From Paenibacillus protaetiae (lineage in GTDB: Bacteria > Bacillota > Bacilli > Paenibacillales > Paenibacillaceae): 64,000 bases of DNA. The notes under the pieces were generated by a model. That model did not search any database. It saw only the letters and a program-made list of their open reading frames with translations, and was not told the DNA's origin. Made by a program: the position numbers and the translations under genes. The DNA lies in assembly GCF_004135365.1 (NCBI RefSeq), contig NZ_CP035492.1, forward strand, positions 1 through 64,000, in the 5' to 3' direction. This document shows positions 45,435-53,997 of the stretch, piece by piece. Numbering within the stretch: position 1 is the first letter of the stretch; every line of letters starts with the position of its first letter.

Positions 45435-45439
45435 TATAT

Positions 45440-46870
45440 TTATAAAAACTTCCGACTAACCTTCTTCCCATCATACATAAATAACAACACTTTATCCTCC
45501 ACAACTGTCTCCAAATAAACGGTTTTTCCCCATAGCTGATATACATATGGCAGCGTCCGCTCCACATATTTCAGATCCAGTTCCACACCTTCGAACTGAT
45601 GTTGCAAGTATAGTTCTCCGTTGTTTAAATAATCGCCATTCTTCACAACGAGGTATGGGAACCCGCCATTTACACGAGCGTAAGCAAGTTGGTCGCGGAT
45701 GTTCTCCCACGATTTATCGGTTATTTTCCACTCGGGACCTTTCTTCTCGAAGACATATAAGTCCAGATCCTTAACCAGATCTTTGGTCAAGTAATTGCGG
45801 ATAAACGAGATGTCTGCATCATTCTCACGGACCTCAAACATCTTTTCCCTGCCGCGACCTGGTATTCGTCCGAATCGCTCTCTTTCTTCTGACGTAGGGT
45901 TATCCCAGCGCTTCTCGATGTCCTCAAATATTTTAAGCCCAAGATAATAAGGGTTTAAAGAATGTCGGGAAGGCTGCACAACTGAGGAATTAAGGGCAGC
46001 ATATTCGATTGTCTCGTCTGAGGTTAAATCCAATTCACGCATGATCCTTTGGTGGAAGAAACTTGCCCAGCCTTCATTCATAATTTTGGTCTCAATTTGA
46101 GCCCAGAAATACAGCATTTCATCGCGAAGCATGGTTAGGATATCTCGCTGCCAAGGCTCCAATACGGCTGAATACTCCTCAATGAACCACAGGATATCCT
46201 TCTCTGGCTGAGGAGGGAAGGATGCAGACGGCTCTTGTTCCTGCTGCGAATCCTCTTTTTCCAGCGACCATAAATCATCATAAGGAGATGAGGGGGGAGT
46301 GGATTTTGCTTGCGGTGAACGTTTTTGCATAGACGAGATATAAGCGTCTTTAGACATCCGATAAGGCTTTACGATAGAAGGATCAACATGCTCCTGGATC
46401 GCAAGGACCGCATCAATGAATTGTTCAACGGCTAGTGCTCCATGAGTCATTTCATATTCACGGATTCGTTCTGCCGTTGCGCTCATGCTCTCGACCATAT
46501 TCCGGTTTGTCTTTGAGAAGCGGGCATTGTTCTTGAAGAAATCGCAGTGGGCGAGAACGTGAGCAACGATGAGTTTGTTCTGAACAAGGGAGTTGCTATC
46601 GAGTAAGAAGGCGTAGCAGGGGTTAGAGTTAATGACAAGCTCATAAATTTTGCTTAGACCGAAATCATACTGCATCTTCATCTTGTTAAATGTCTTGCCG
46701 AAGCTCCAGTGGCTGAAGCGGGTGGGCATACCATACGCTCCAAAGGTGTAGATGATATCAGAGGGACAGATTTCGTAACGCATGGGGTAGAAATCAAGTC
46801 CAAGCCCCGTTGCGATTTCCGTAATTTCAGCTATGGCATATTCCAAAGCTTTCATGTCAGTGGTTGGCAT
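45440..46870 (-). CDS. spoVR: Second, full-length SpoVR carried by the island
   Basis: 476 residues from ATG 46870 (GGAGGAATTC upstream). It is colinear with the split native SpoVR, with long identical stretches ([40 protein letters not shown]). It differs mainly at the extreme N-terminus and in the linker near residues 190-230. At the att position it reads [10 protein letters not shown]; the DNA keeps GAAGGCTGGGC but has AAGTTTC in place of TTCGTAT, so the dyad of the integration core is gone. The gene is AT-richer than the native copy, pointing to a donor in a related genus. It could supply SpoVR while the native gene is split. Confidence 0.95.
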   Translation of the reverse strand: MPTTDMKALEYAIAEITEIATGLGLDFYPMRYEICPSDIIYTFGAYGMPTRFSHWSFGKTFNKMKMQYDFGLSKIYELVINSNPCYAFLLDSNSLVQNKLIVAHVLAHCDFFKNNARFSKTNRNMVESMSATAERIREYEMTHGALAVEQFIDAVLAIQEHVDPSIVKPYRMSKDAYISSMQKRSPQAKSTPPSSPYDDLWSLEKEDSQQEQEPSASFPPQPEKDILWFIEEYSAVLEPWQRDILTMLRDEMLYFWAQIETKIMNEGWASFFHQRIMRELDLTSDETIEYAALNSSVVQPSRHSLNPYYLGLKIFEDIEKRWDNPTSEERERFGRIPGRGREKMFEVRENDADISFIRNYLTKDLVKDLDLYVFEKKGPEWKITDKSWENIRDQLAYARVNGGFPYLVVKNGDYLNNGELYLQHQFEGVELDLKYVERTLPYVYQLWGKTVYLETVVEDKVLLFMYDGKKVSRKFL

Positions 46871-46976
46871 AATGAATTCCTCCATTTCTGATAGTGGTTT
46901 ATAGCTTAATGCACCAAATCGGATTGATTGAAACGCCTTGAAATTGGTAAGGATTGATCTAAAGGAGAGATGTCAA

Positions 46977-47518
46977 ATGGATGTGCTTTTTAGTTTATCG
47001 ATAGTTGCAATTTGTTACTTGCTGTATCAGTATTACAACCAAAAACGTTCTCATCGCATGAAGATATGAAAGAAACCCTTCGTATTGGTCTATATAACCG
47101 ATTCAAGCGCGACTTGGAGCAGGACAAAGATGAAGATCCACTGCTCTTTGAGCATTTCGTTGCTGCTATAATGACATCCGTCCGAGGTGGCAGCACAAAC
47201 ATTACTAAGAGTTCCGGAGATTTCGGCATCGATATAGAAGAACGAACGGATAATGGGCTGTATCTAGGACAAGTGAAATGTTATAAAGAGCCTATTGCTT
47301 ACGACCCGATCGCGATTATCCACTCCCAAATGGTTAAGCAAGGCGCAGTAGGCGGTTATGTCATCACGACAAGTGACTTTACTTCTAACGCTCGTGCCTA
47401 TGCGCAGGGATTGAACATTGACTTGATTAATGGCAGGCAATTGGTCGAGCTATGGTTGAAACATCTCGATACAAAACGTGAAAGGGCAGAAGTAGTAAAC
47501 CCAGAGCCGCAAATATAA
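46977..47518 (+). pseudogene. Mrr-like restriction endonuclease with N-terminal membrane helix, frameshifted
   Basis: The good start is ATG 46977 (AAAGGAGAG, 6-base spacer), giving MDVLFSLSIVAICYLLYQYY then NQKRSHRMKI and a TGA at about 47069. The nuclease domain continues in another frame (ETLRIGLYNRFKRDLEQDKD; VAAIMTSVRGGSTNITKSSG with DFGIDIEERTDNGLYLGQVK, the D-ExK-like catalytic pattern in its variant form). The only start in that frame is a TTG without a ribosome site. The 542 nt suggest one lost base near 47055-47080. A membrane-tethered Mrr nuclease was probably the ancestral product. Confidence 0.65.
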
Positions 47519-47634
47519 TTGGCGCTTCAATCGACAGGTATTCACTAATGAGCTGCAGGGTTAATCTATGCTATAATTCAGCTATGAGTTGATGATCAGC
47601 AGACTTATCGATTTCATCAAAGGAGGTTGGAAGG

Positions 47635-47868
47635 ATGAATTTTAGTCTAAAAGCTCCTGATGGCACCGTCATTGAATCGTACGAGAAAAACCATAAGGAA
47701 TTTATTCGTATTGCCGGCTTGGAATATGAAATCTATAACCCGGTAGATGAGCTGGATTCCGATCCGGAAATTCGCCAGATGATTGAAGCATCCGAGAAGG
47801 ACATAAAGCAAGGCAAGTTCTATTCAACGGATGAACTGATTGAAATGGCGAAGCGTGGTGAGCTCTAA
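47635..47868 (+). CDS. Antitoxin of a type II toxin-antitoxin pair
   Basis: 77 residues, AAGGAGG upstream. The beta-rich front (MNFSLKAPDGTVIESYEKNH) and helical acidic tail (EASEKDIKQGKFYSTDELIE) fit a small antitoxin. It abuts the toxin gene with no spacer. Family assignment is not certain. Confidence 0.7.
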   Translation: MNFSLKAPDGTVIESYEKNHKEFIRIAGLEYEIYNPVDELDSDPEIRQMIEASEKDIKQGKFYSTDELIEMAKRGEL

Positions 47869-48150
47869 TTGATTGTTCAATGGACCGAGACGGCAATAAA
47901 CCGGCTTCGACAGATCAAGAGCGATCACTTCACAGATCAGGAAACAATCGACTATAAGGTCAATCTCATTCGTCGTACCGAAGCGAAGGTTGTCACTATG
48001 GGGGTGACCATGCCGTCAAGAGAATTTCGCAACACTTATTATTGTATCGTGGACCGGTATGTCATCTCTTATAAAGTGTTGGATAACGGAGAACGCTATG
48101 TGATCACCTCATTCAAGCACGGTGCAATGAGGCGCAATCTTAAATATTGA
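47869..48150 (+). CDS. ParE/RelE-like toxin
   Basis: 93 residues from TTG directly after the antitoxin stop. IVQWTETAINRLRQIKSDHF, REFRNTYYCIVDRYVISYKV and ITSFKHGAMRRNLKY fit the ParE/RelE toxin fold. With the antitoxin it would penalise loss of the island after excision. It is the last gene before the right att site and is followed by a terminator. Confidence 0.75.
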   Translation: MIVQWTETAINRLRQIKSDHFTDQETIDYKVNLIRRTEAKVVTMGVTMPSREFRNTYYCIVDRYVISYKVLDNGERYVITSFKHGAMRRNLKY

Positions 48151-48155
48151 TCTTG

Positions 48156-48184
48156 AACCGATTCCGAGAGGAGTCGGTTTTTTC
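48156..48184 (+). terminator. Terminator after the toxin gene
   Basis: AACCGAtTCC / GGAgTCGGTT with T6. Confidence 0.8.
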
Positions 48185-48195
48185 TACTCCAAAAT

Positions 48196-49029
48196 TTAAG
48201 CACCTTGGCGATACGAAGCCCAGCCTTCGTTCATAATTTTGGTTTCAATCTGCGGCCAGAAATAAAGCATTTCGTCGCGCAGCATCGACATAATGTCCCG
48301 CTGCCAATCTTCCAGCACGGTGGAATATTCCTCGATAAACCAGACGAGGTCCTTTTCCGGCTCCGGCGGAAACCTTTTTTGCGTGCCGGATGGGGGCGCG
48401 TGTTTTTTCATATCCGGGTCAAGCGACCACAAGTCATCGTAATCGCTTTCCAGCACGGTCTGCGCAGAGCGGCCTTTTTCCTTTTGCAGCAGCTCGATAT
48501 AGCGGGTTTTGTCCAATTGGTACGGCTTAATAATGGTCGGATCGACATGCTCTTGAATGGCAAGTATCGCATCAATAAATCGTTCGACCGCTTCCGTGCC
48601 GTGATCCATTTCATACTGATGGATCCGGTCGGCGGTGGCGGACATGCTTTCCACCATGTTGCGGTTCGAACGGCTGAAGCGGGCGTTGTTTTTGAAAAAA
48701 TCGCAATGCGCCAGGACGTGGGCGACGATCAGCTTGTTCTGGATCAGCGAGTTGCCGTCGAGCAGGAATGCGTAACACGGGTTAGAGTTAATGACCAGCT
48801 CGTAAATTTTGCTTAAGCCAAAATCGTATTGCATTTTCATTTTGTTGAACGTTTTGCCAAAGCTCCAGTGGCTGAAGCGGGTCGGCATGCCGTACGCCCC
48901 AAATGTATAAATGATATCCGCCGGACAAATCTCATAGCGCATTGTATAAAAGTCGAGTCCAAACCCTTGCGCGATCTCGGTAATTTCATCGATTGACCGT
49001 TCCAGATCGCGGATTTCATCCTGCCTCAT
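48196..49029 (-). pseudogene. spoVR: Native spoVR, 5' half (N-terminal part)
   Basis: 277 codons from ATG 49029 (GGGGGAA upstream), [20 protein letters not shown] through [20 protein letters not shown] to [10 protein letters not shown] at the att core. It then reads four island-encoded residues (RQGA) and stops. The true continuation is at 27622. As it stands a truncated SpoVR of 277 residues would be made. Confidence 0.95.
48211..48231. repeat. Right attachment core of the spoVR island (21-bp direct repeat)
   Basis: Identical to 27623-27643. On the island side it is preceded by AAGCACCTTGGCG, which forms the inverted arm to the left-end GCTAAGGTGCTT. Confidence 0.92.
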
Positions 49030-49067
49030 CCGCTATTCCCCCGTACATGCATTTTAAGGTTCATACC

Positions 49068-49097
49068 AATATATGAACGGGTGGCGGGCTGTATGAC
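49068..49097 (-). promoter_or_regulatory. Possible SigE-type promoter of native spoVR
   Basis: On the minus strand GTCATACAG, 13-bp spacer, CATATATT, resembling mother-cell SigE promoters; spoVR is SigE-dependent in Bacillus. I see no comparable match upstream of the island copy. Confidence 0.4.
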
Positions 49098-49232
49098 GGC
49101 AAAGGTTGCGCTGCGGCGATGCCATCCTGCATGTCTCCTCTATTCCGGGCGGTGTTGCTGATGCAATCGTACAAGCGAACAAGCGCGGACCGGCATATGG
49201 TGTGGAGGGACACCTGCAAGGGAGGGCAGCCG

Positions 49233-50174
49233 ATGAAATGTATCGTAACCGGCGCTGCCGGTTTTATCGGAAGCTATTTATGCTTCTATCTGAAAAGCAA
49301 AGGCCATAACGTGGTGCCGCTGGGCCGCAAGCTGCCGCAATCGTTTCTTAATGCACTGCAGCCGGAAGAGTGGCTGGAGGCGGATGTAACAAGCGAACAG
49401 ACGCCGCAGCTGAACGCGAAAGCTGATCTGATCATCCATCTCGCTTCTGCAAACGAGGTGGTGTCGCGCAATGTGCAGGCAGGTCTGGCTGTATCGGTGC
49501 TCGGCACCAAAAACATGCTCGATATGGCGGTTCATAACGGCATACCGCATTTTCTATTCTTTTCTACTTTGCAAGTATACGGAACGGAGCCGGTGGGGCG
49601 CCTGATCGAGTCGGGGCCGGTTGCTCCGGTCAACGATTATGCGCTAAATCATTTGTTCGCCGAGCATTATGTCGAGATGTACACCCGCAAAGGGCTTCTC
49701 CGCGGCGCCGTCATCCGGCCGGCCAATGTATTCGGCAAGTTCAGCGCAGAAACGGTAAACCGCTGGACGATGGTGCCGGCCTGCTTTTGCCTCGAGGCGG
49801 TAGAGCAGCAGACGATTACGATTCGTTCTTCCGGGAAGCAAACCCGCAACTTTGTCAGCCTGGAAAATGTTTCGCGGGCGGCGGAAGCGGTGGCGGTTCA
49901 TTTTCCAGATACGTATACGGTTGTTCATGCGGCATCCGGCCGTACGGTTTCCATTGAGGAAGTGGCGCTGATGACCAGCCATATCTACAAGGAGCTGACC
50001 GGAATAGAGGCGGTTGTCTGCAAGACGAATGCAGAGCCGCAGGCGTCTAATGTTTTTAGCGTATCGCTCGAAAAGCTGGCGTCCTTCCCGGGTTACGCGC
50101 CCGACGAGAAGATGACGCTGGAGACGGAAATTCGCGGGTTATTGATGAGCCTGCTGGAACGGGACGGGCAATAA
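49233..50174 (+). CDS. NAD-dependent epimerase/dehydratase with altered YxxxK motif
   Basis: 313 residues from ATG 49233 (GGGAGGG upstream). Extended SDR fold: GAAGFIGS nucleotide-binding loop at about 7-14, HLASANEV, FFSTLQVYG and RPANVFGKFS. The catalytic YxxxK reads YALNH, the Lys being replaced by His, so classic epimerase chemistry is doubtful. It probably serves the sugar-nucleotide and glycosyltransferase cluster downstream. Confidence 0.8.
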   Translation: MKCIVTGAAGFIGSYLCFYLKSKGHNVVPLGRKLPQSFLNALQPEEWLEADVTSEQTPQLNAKADLIIHLASANEVVSRNVQAGLAVSVLGTKNMLDMAVHNGIPHFLFFSTLQVYGTEPVGRLIESGPVAPVNDYALNHLFAEHYVEMYTRKGLLRGAVIRPANVFGKFSAETVNRWTMVPACFCLEAVEQQTITIRSSGKQTRNFVSLENVSRAAEAVAVHFPDTYTVVHAASGRTVSIEEVALMTSHIYKELTGIEAVVCKTNAEPQASNVFSVSLEKLASFPGYAPDEKMTLETEIRGLLMSLLERDGQ

Positions 50175-50296
50175 CCCCGGTTTTGCTGGACCATTAACCA
50201 ATTTGGGGCGGAATAGGTGTTAATCTATGAGCCTTGTATGATAGATGCATATTTTATAGAAGCACATTAATTCGGTATAAAGGAGCGAGCGAGACT

Positions 50297-51580
50297 ATGG
50301 TGGTTATCTCCAGCAGGAGAAAGCGGGTTCGCGGGAAAAAAAGCAGGTCTCTCAGCAGCGCCCGTAAAAGCAGAGATCACATCCGAAGCCGGAAAAAGAA
50401 AAAAAGATTAACCGGCCGCCGGTCGAGGCAAACAAGCCGCCGCGTCTTGAAGCGGAAGTTAAAGCTGAAGCCTACTGCAGCTTTAAGAAGAAAAAAAAGT
50501 ATAAAAAAGCGGCGCCTCCGCCGGCTGTCCGCCAGAAGAGTGCCTCACTTGCCATCCGTCCGCCGGACGTTCAACATTGCGGCTACCTCCGATGAGCTAG
50601 TTGTATGCTCCGTCACATCGGCCAGCAATTTACACCGGGCCAAAGTTATGGCACGTTCGGTTAAAAGGTTTGAGCCAAACGCCAAAATCGTAATCTGTCT
50701 CGTTGAAGAATCCATGCATCCGCAAACGTACACCCCTTATGTCGATCATTGGACTCTGGCAAAGGATTTGAATATACCAAACTTCCATCGCAACATGTTC
50801 AAATATAATATCAACGAAGGCACAACCTCGATGAAAGCCGCAACGGTAAAATACGCCATGAATTTGTACCCGCAGCACAGCTTGTTCCTGTATTTGGATA
50901 CGGATATGCGGGTCTATTATCCGTTCACCGAACTAAAAGAATTAATGAAGCAGCAGCCGATTTGGCTGACGCCGCATATTTTGAACCAGTCCCGGCATTT
51001 GGATTCGTATTTGCACCACGGCATCTTTAACTCCGGCATACTGGGGCTGACCAGATCGGAGCAGACCTACGAGTTTCTGGAATGGTGGGACCGCAAGCTT
51101 TACGAAGCGTGTTATTTTGACGACAAGCTGTTTGCGGACCAAGGATGGCTGGACTTTGCCCCGCTTTACTTCGACGCGCAAATATTGCGGCATCCCGGCT
51201 ACAATATGGCGGCCTGGAACGTAGGTGAAACCGGAAGGGACATCACGCATTCGGATAACGGCTATTATTATATTTACGACAAACCGCTTGTTGTTTTCCA
51301 CTATTCCGGCTTGCATTGGGGCAATCTGCAAAACAATATGAAGCGGGTTTATCCGGATGGCAATAATCTATTGTACGGCATGCTGGACTCGTATTTTGCC
51401 GAGCTGGATGAAATGGGCAAAGACGCAGTGTCCTCCATTCCTTGGAGCTACGACCGGTATTACAGCGGCGAAACGATCAAGCAGGAAATCAAAGATAGAT
51501 TCAAACAAAACCCGGACGCCATCGCCAATATCGGAAATCCGTTCCAACTCAGCAACGAATTTTTTAAAAACCGGGCATAA
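50297..51580 (+). CDS. Glycosyltransferase (GT8-like) with a Lys/Arg-rich N-terminal extension
   Basis: 427 residues from ATG 50297. The first about 90 residues are almost entirely Arg, Lys and Ser (SRRKRVRGKKSRSLSSARKS and on). A GT-A type domain follows: VVCSVTSASNLHRAKVMARS, FLYLDTDMRVYYP with the DxD motif, HGIFNSGILGLTRSE and HPGYNMAAWNVGE. It resembles the N-terminal half of the fused enzyme at 54896. No signal peptide; cytosolic action with the basic arm binding a polyanion is a guess. Confidence 0.8.
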   Translation: MVVISSRRKRVRGKKSRSLSSARKSRDHIRSRKKKKRLTGRRSRQTSRRVLKRKLKLKPTAALRRKKSIKKRRLRRLSARRVPHLPSVRRTFNIAATSDELVVCSVTSASNLHRAKVMARSVKRFEPNAKIVICLVEESMHPQTYTPYVDHWTLAKDLNIPNFHRNMFKYNINEGTTSMKAATVKYAMNLYPQHSLFLYLDTDMRVYYPFTELKELMKQQPIWLTPHILNQSRHLDSYLHHGIFNSGILGLTRSEQTYEFLEWWDRKLYEACYFDDKLFADQGWLDFAPLYFDAQILRHPGYNMAAWNVGETGRDITHSDNGYYYIYDKPLVVFHYSGLHWGNLQNNMKRVYPDGNNLLYGMLDSYFAELDEMGKDAVSSIPWSYDRYYSGETIKQEIKDRFKQNPDAIANIGNPFQLSNEFFKNRA

Positions 51581-51666
51581 CGCCATGCAGCCCCGTATGG
51601 CCAAGCGGCTTAGCCGCAGGCAATACGGGGTTATATAATGCCGGTTTACCGGCAAGTATAACTGAA

Positions 51667-51723
51667 AAAGGAACTCTTCAGCAGCGCTTGCCGGCAAGCA
51701 GCGAAGCTGGAGAGTTCCTTTTG
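51667..51723. terminator. Large bidirectional hairpin between convergent glycosyltransferase genes
   Basis: AAAAGGAACTCTtCAGC pairs with GCTGgAGAGTTCCTTTT, with an inner palindrome GCTTGCCGGCAAGC. A weaker dyad CCCCGTAT / ATACGGGG lies at about 51591-51630. Confidence 0.85.
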
Positions 51724-51802
51724 TTATGCTTCCATCCGGAATGGGCGTGCGGCGGTTTCATCATGCGTTCTGTTCCGGCAGGGCGGTTAAGTGCCCGTTA
51801 CG

Positions 51803-52888
51803 TTATCGTTTCAATGTTTTGTTGCGCTTGCGCGCCATTTTTTTTGTTTTATTGCGCAGCTGATTGGGTTTGCCGGATTTGCTGCTAAAGCCGGCCCTGG
51901 CGGATGAAGCCTTCTTCGATTCGGCATTATGGCGGGCCGCCACTTGTTCGTAGAGATGGAGATACCGATAGGTCATCTGTAAGGTTGTAAAACGGTCCGC
52001 TACATATTGGCGGAGCATGGCAGGGGTTGCTATGCTCGAAATACGAGGAAGCTTTTGTATCATTTCCTCTGGCGTCTGGCATAGATACTCCGGAAAACCG
52101 GCGAGTACTTCGCTGGTTGCGCCGTTATTTAATGCCAGCACAGGAGTGCCGCAGGCCATCGCTTCCACCATAACAAGGCCAAACGGCTCTTCCCAAATGG
52201 AAGGGAATAAGACGCATTTGGCATGCTTCAGCAAATCCTGCTTGTGCTGGCCGCCCACCGGGCCGACATAGCTGATGTTACGGTTGCGCTGAATACGGGG
52301 TTTAATGAGCTGATCGAACAACCCGGGGTCATGAATAGGCCCTGCAATAATGAGCTTTTCGCCTGTTTGGTCGGCGATGTCAAGCGCATGCTGAATGCCT
52401 TTTTCCCGAATGATCCGGCCGATAAACAACAAATACGATTCCTTTTGCTCGCTGAATTGATATTGCTCCAATCGGATCCCGTTATATACAAAGCTGCCCT
52501 TGCTGCCGCCGAACAGCTGAAGGGCGCGGCTGCTGACATATACAGGATGCTCTACCTGATTGTTCGTCGGCAGGTGCAAGGTGCAGATGACGGGAACCGG
52601 AAAAGGCTTCATTCTCCCGACAGCCGAACTGAACGTATGGTCATGAACAAGAGCGGTTCCTTTCGGCATCGTGCTTCGTACGAAGCGGGCGATCTGGTCC
52701 TCCGGCATATCCCGGCTCGGATAGGTTATTAGAGTGCCGCTGCTGCTGCTGCCGGGCGGAGCGTATAAAATAACTTCATGGCCGGCTTGAACCAGCCCTT
52801 CCGTCAGCTCATGAACGATCCGTTCCGTCCCGCCGTCCTTGGACGGGGGGACGGTTTCGTGACAGGGAGCAACATGAACGATTCTCAA
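51803..52888 (-). CDS. GT4 glycosyltransferase with basic C-terminal tail
   Basis: 361 residues from TTG 52888 (AAGGAGGA 8 bases upstream), LRIVHVAPCHETVPPSKDGG. GT-B fold of family 4: GGTERIVHELTEGLVQAGHE, ALVHDHTFSS, LLFIGRIIREKGIQHALDIA, and EEPFGLVMVEAMACGTPVLA with the E-x7-E motif. The last about 40 residues are Lys/Arg/Ser-rich. It overlaps the rfbG stop by 4 bp and is last in the minus-strand operon. Confidence 0.9.
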   Translation of the reverse strand: MRIVHVAPCHETVPPSKDGGTERIVHELTEGLVQAGHEVILYAPPGSSSSGTLITYPSRDMPEDQIARFVRSTMPKGTALVHDHTFSSAVGRMKPFPVPVICTLHLPTNNQVEHPVYVSSRALQLFGGSKGSFVYNGIRLEQYQFSEQKESYLLFIGRIIREKGIQHALDIADQTGEKLIIAGPIHDPGLFDQLIKPRIQRNRNISYVGPVGGQHKQDLLKHAKCVLFPSIWEEPFGLVMVEAMACGTPVLALNNGATSEVLAGFPEYLCQTPEEMIQKLPRISSIATPAMLRQYVADRFTTLQMTYRYLHLYEQVAARHNAESKKASSARAGFSSKSGKPNQLRNKTKKMARKRNKTLKR

Positions 52889-53997
52889 AGCGATGATCCT
52901 CCTTGTGCTGCGGCCTCGTACACTTCGATTTGCTTTAATGAAAATTGGCGCATATTTTCGCCGCTGCGGTAAGCAAGCATCCATTCGGTAATATGCGACA
53001 GCGCCGTCTCCAAACTCCAGCGCGGCTGCCAGCCGAGAGCGCTTTTGGCTTTGGAGCAGTCCAGCTTTAAATAGGCCGCTTCATGCAAATTGTCCGTTTT
53101 GTGCACATGGTAGCTTGCGCCTTCTCCCCATATATTGCAAATATGCTGGACGATCCACTCGACGGGGCGTGCATCGGTATCGTTAGGTCCAAAATTCCAG
53201 CTTTGGGCAAAATCCGCCCCTTCCAGATACAGCTTCTTGGCGAGCAGCAAATAACCGCTAAGCGGCTCCAGTACATGCTGCCAAGGCCGAATGGAATGCG
53301 GATGGCGAATCGGGATCGCTTCGCCGTTCAGCAAGGCGCGGAAGCAGTCCGGCAGCAGCCGGTCCTCCGCCCAGTCCCCGCCTCCAATGACATTGCCGGC
53401 TCTGGCTGTTGCCACGCCAACGCCATGCCGCTCATAAGCTCCGATGGGGAAAAAGGAGCTGCGGTAGGCGTGCGTGACAAGCTCCGAGCAAGCTTTGCTG
53501 TTGGAGTAAGGGTCATGCCCGCCAAGCGGCTCATATTCACGATAGCCCCATACCCATTCCTTATTGTCGTAACATTTATCGGTTGTTACATTAACGATTG
53601 ATTTAATGCGGCCGCCCGATTCATTCCACGTTCTGGCCGCTTCGAGCAAATATAACGTTCCTAACACGTTCGTCTCGTACGTATCCACCGGCCGCCGGTA
53701 CGATTCCCGTACAAGCGGCTGCGCCGCCATATGAATGACGATATCGGGGTCGGCAGCAGCCAAAGCGGCTGTAAGCTTGCTCCGGTCCCGGACATCGCCA
53801 TCAACGCTGTTCACGAGTCGGCTGATGCCAGCCAGCTCGAACAAGCTGGGTTTTGTTGGCACGCCTGCCGAATAGCCGGTGACGCTGGCGCCCAGTTTAG
53901 TCAGCCAAAGCGACAGCCAGGCGCCCTTGAAGCCGGTGTGGCCGGTTAGAAACACTTTTTTTCCGAGCCAGAAAGGGTCCGACGTTACTTCTTCCAT
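52885..53997 (-). CDS. rfbG: CDP-glucose 4,6-dehydratase
   Basis: 370 residues from ATG 53997 (AAGGAAG upstream). SDR family: FLTGHTGFKGAWLSLWLTKL, HMAAQPLVRESYRRPVDTYE, VTTDKCYDNKEWVWGYREYE, and YSNSKACSELV with intact YxxxK. It turns CDP-glucose into CDP-4-keto-6-deoxyglucose. Overlaps rfbF by 13 bp, so the pair is coupled. Confidence 0.95.
   Translation of the reverse strand: MEEVTSDPFWLGKKVFLTGHTGFKGAWLSLWLTKLGASVTGYSAGVPTKPSLFELAGISRLVNSVDGDVRDRSKLTAALAAADPDIVIHMAAQPLVRESYRRPVDTYETNVLGTLYLLEAARTWNESGGRIKSIVNVTTDKCYDNKEWVWGYREYEPLGGHDPYSNSKACSELVTHAYRSSFFPIGAYERHGVGVATARAGNVIGGGDWAEDRLLPDCFRALLNGEAIPIRHPHSIRPWQHVLEPLSGYLLLAKKLYLEGADFAQSWNFGPNDTDARPVEWIVQHICNIWGEGASYHVHKTDNLHEAAYLKLDCSKAKSALGWQPRWSLETALSHITEWMLAYRSGENMRQFSLKQIEVYEAAAQGGSSL

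Larger units (their letters stand above)
27623..48231. mobile_element. Integrative element (20,588 bp per repeat-to-repeat unit) inside spoVR, carrying defence genes and a replacement spoVR
   Basis: Bounded by a 21-bp direct repeat at 27623 and 48211 that splits spoVR. Internal 12-bp arms (AAGCACCTTAGC and GCCAAGGTGCTT) flank the core symmetrically in the reconstructed circle, giving a 48-bp imperfect palindrome of the kind bound by large serine integrases. Cargo: STAND NTPase, three serine recombinases, small regulators, a coiled-coil AT-hook protein, GIY-YIG protein, type I R-M, a second full spoVR, an Mrr-like nuclease, and toxin-antitoxin. No phage structural genes or conjugation genes are seen. 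Sporulation-time excision, as for the sigK intervening element, is possible but unproven. Confidence 0.93.

Noticed and set aside
27623-48231. Prophage or conjugative element
   Set aside because: No capsid, tail, terminase, relaxase, or mating-pore genes were recognised; only recombinases, regulators and defence cargo.
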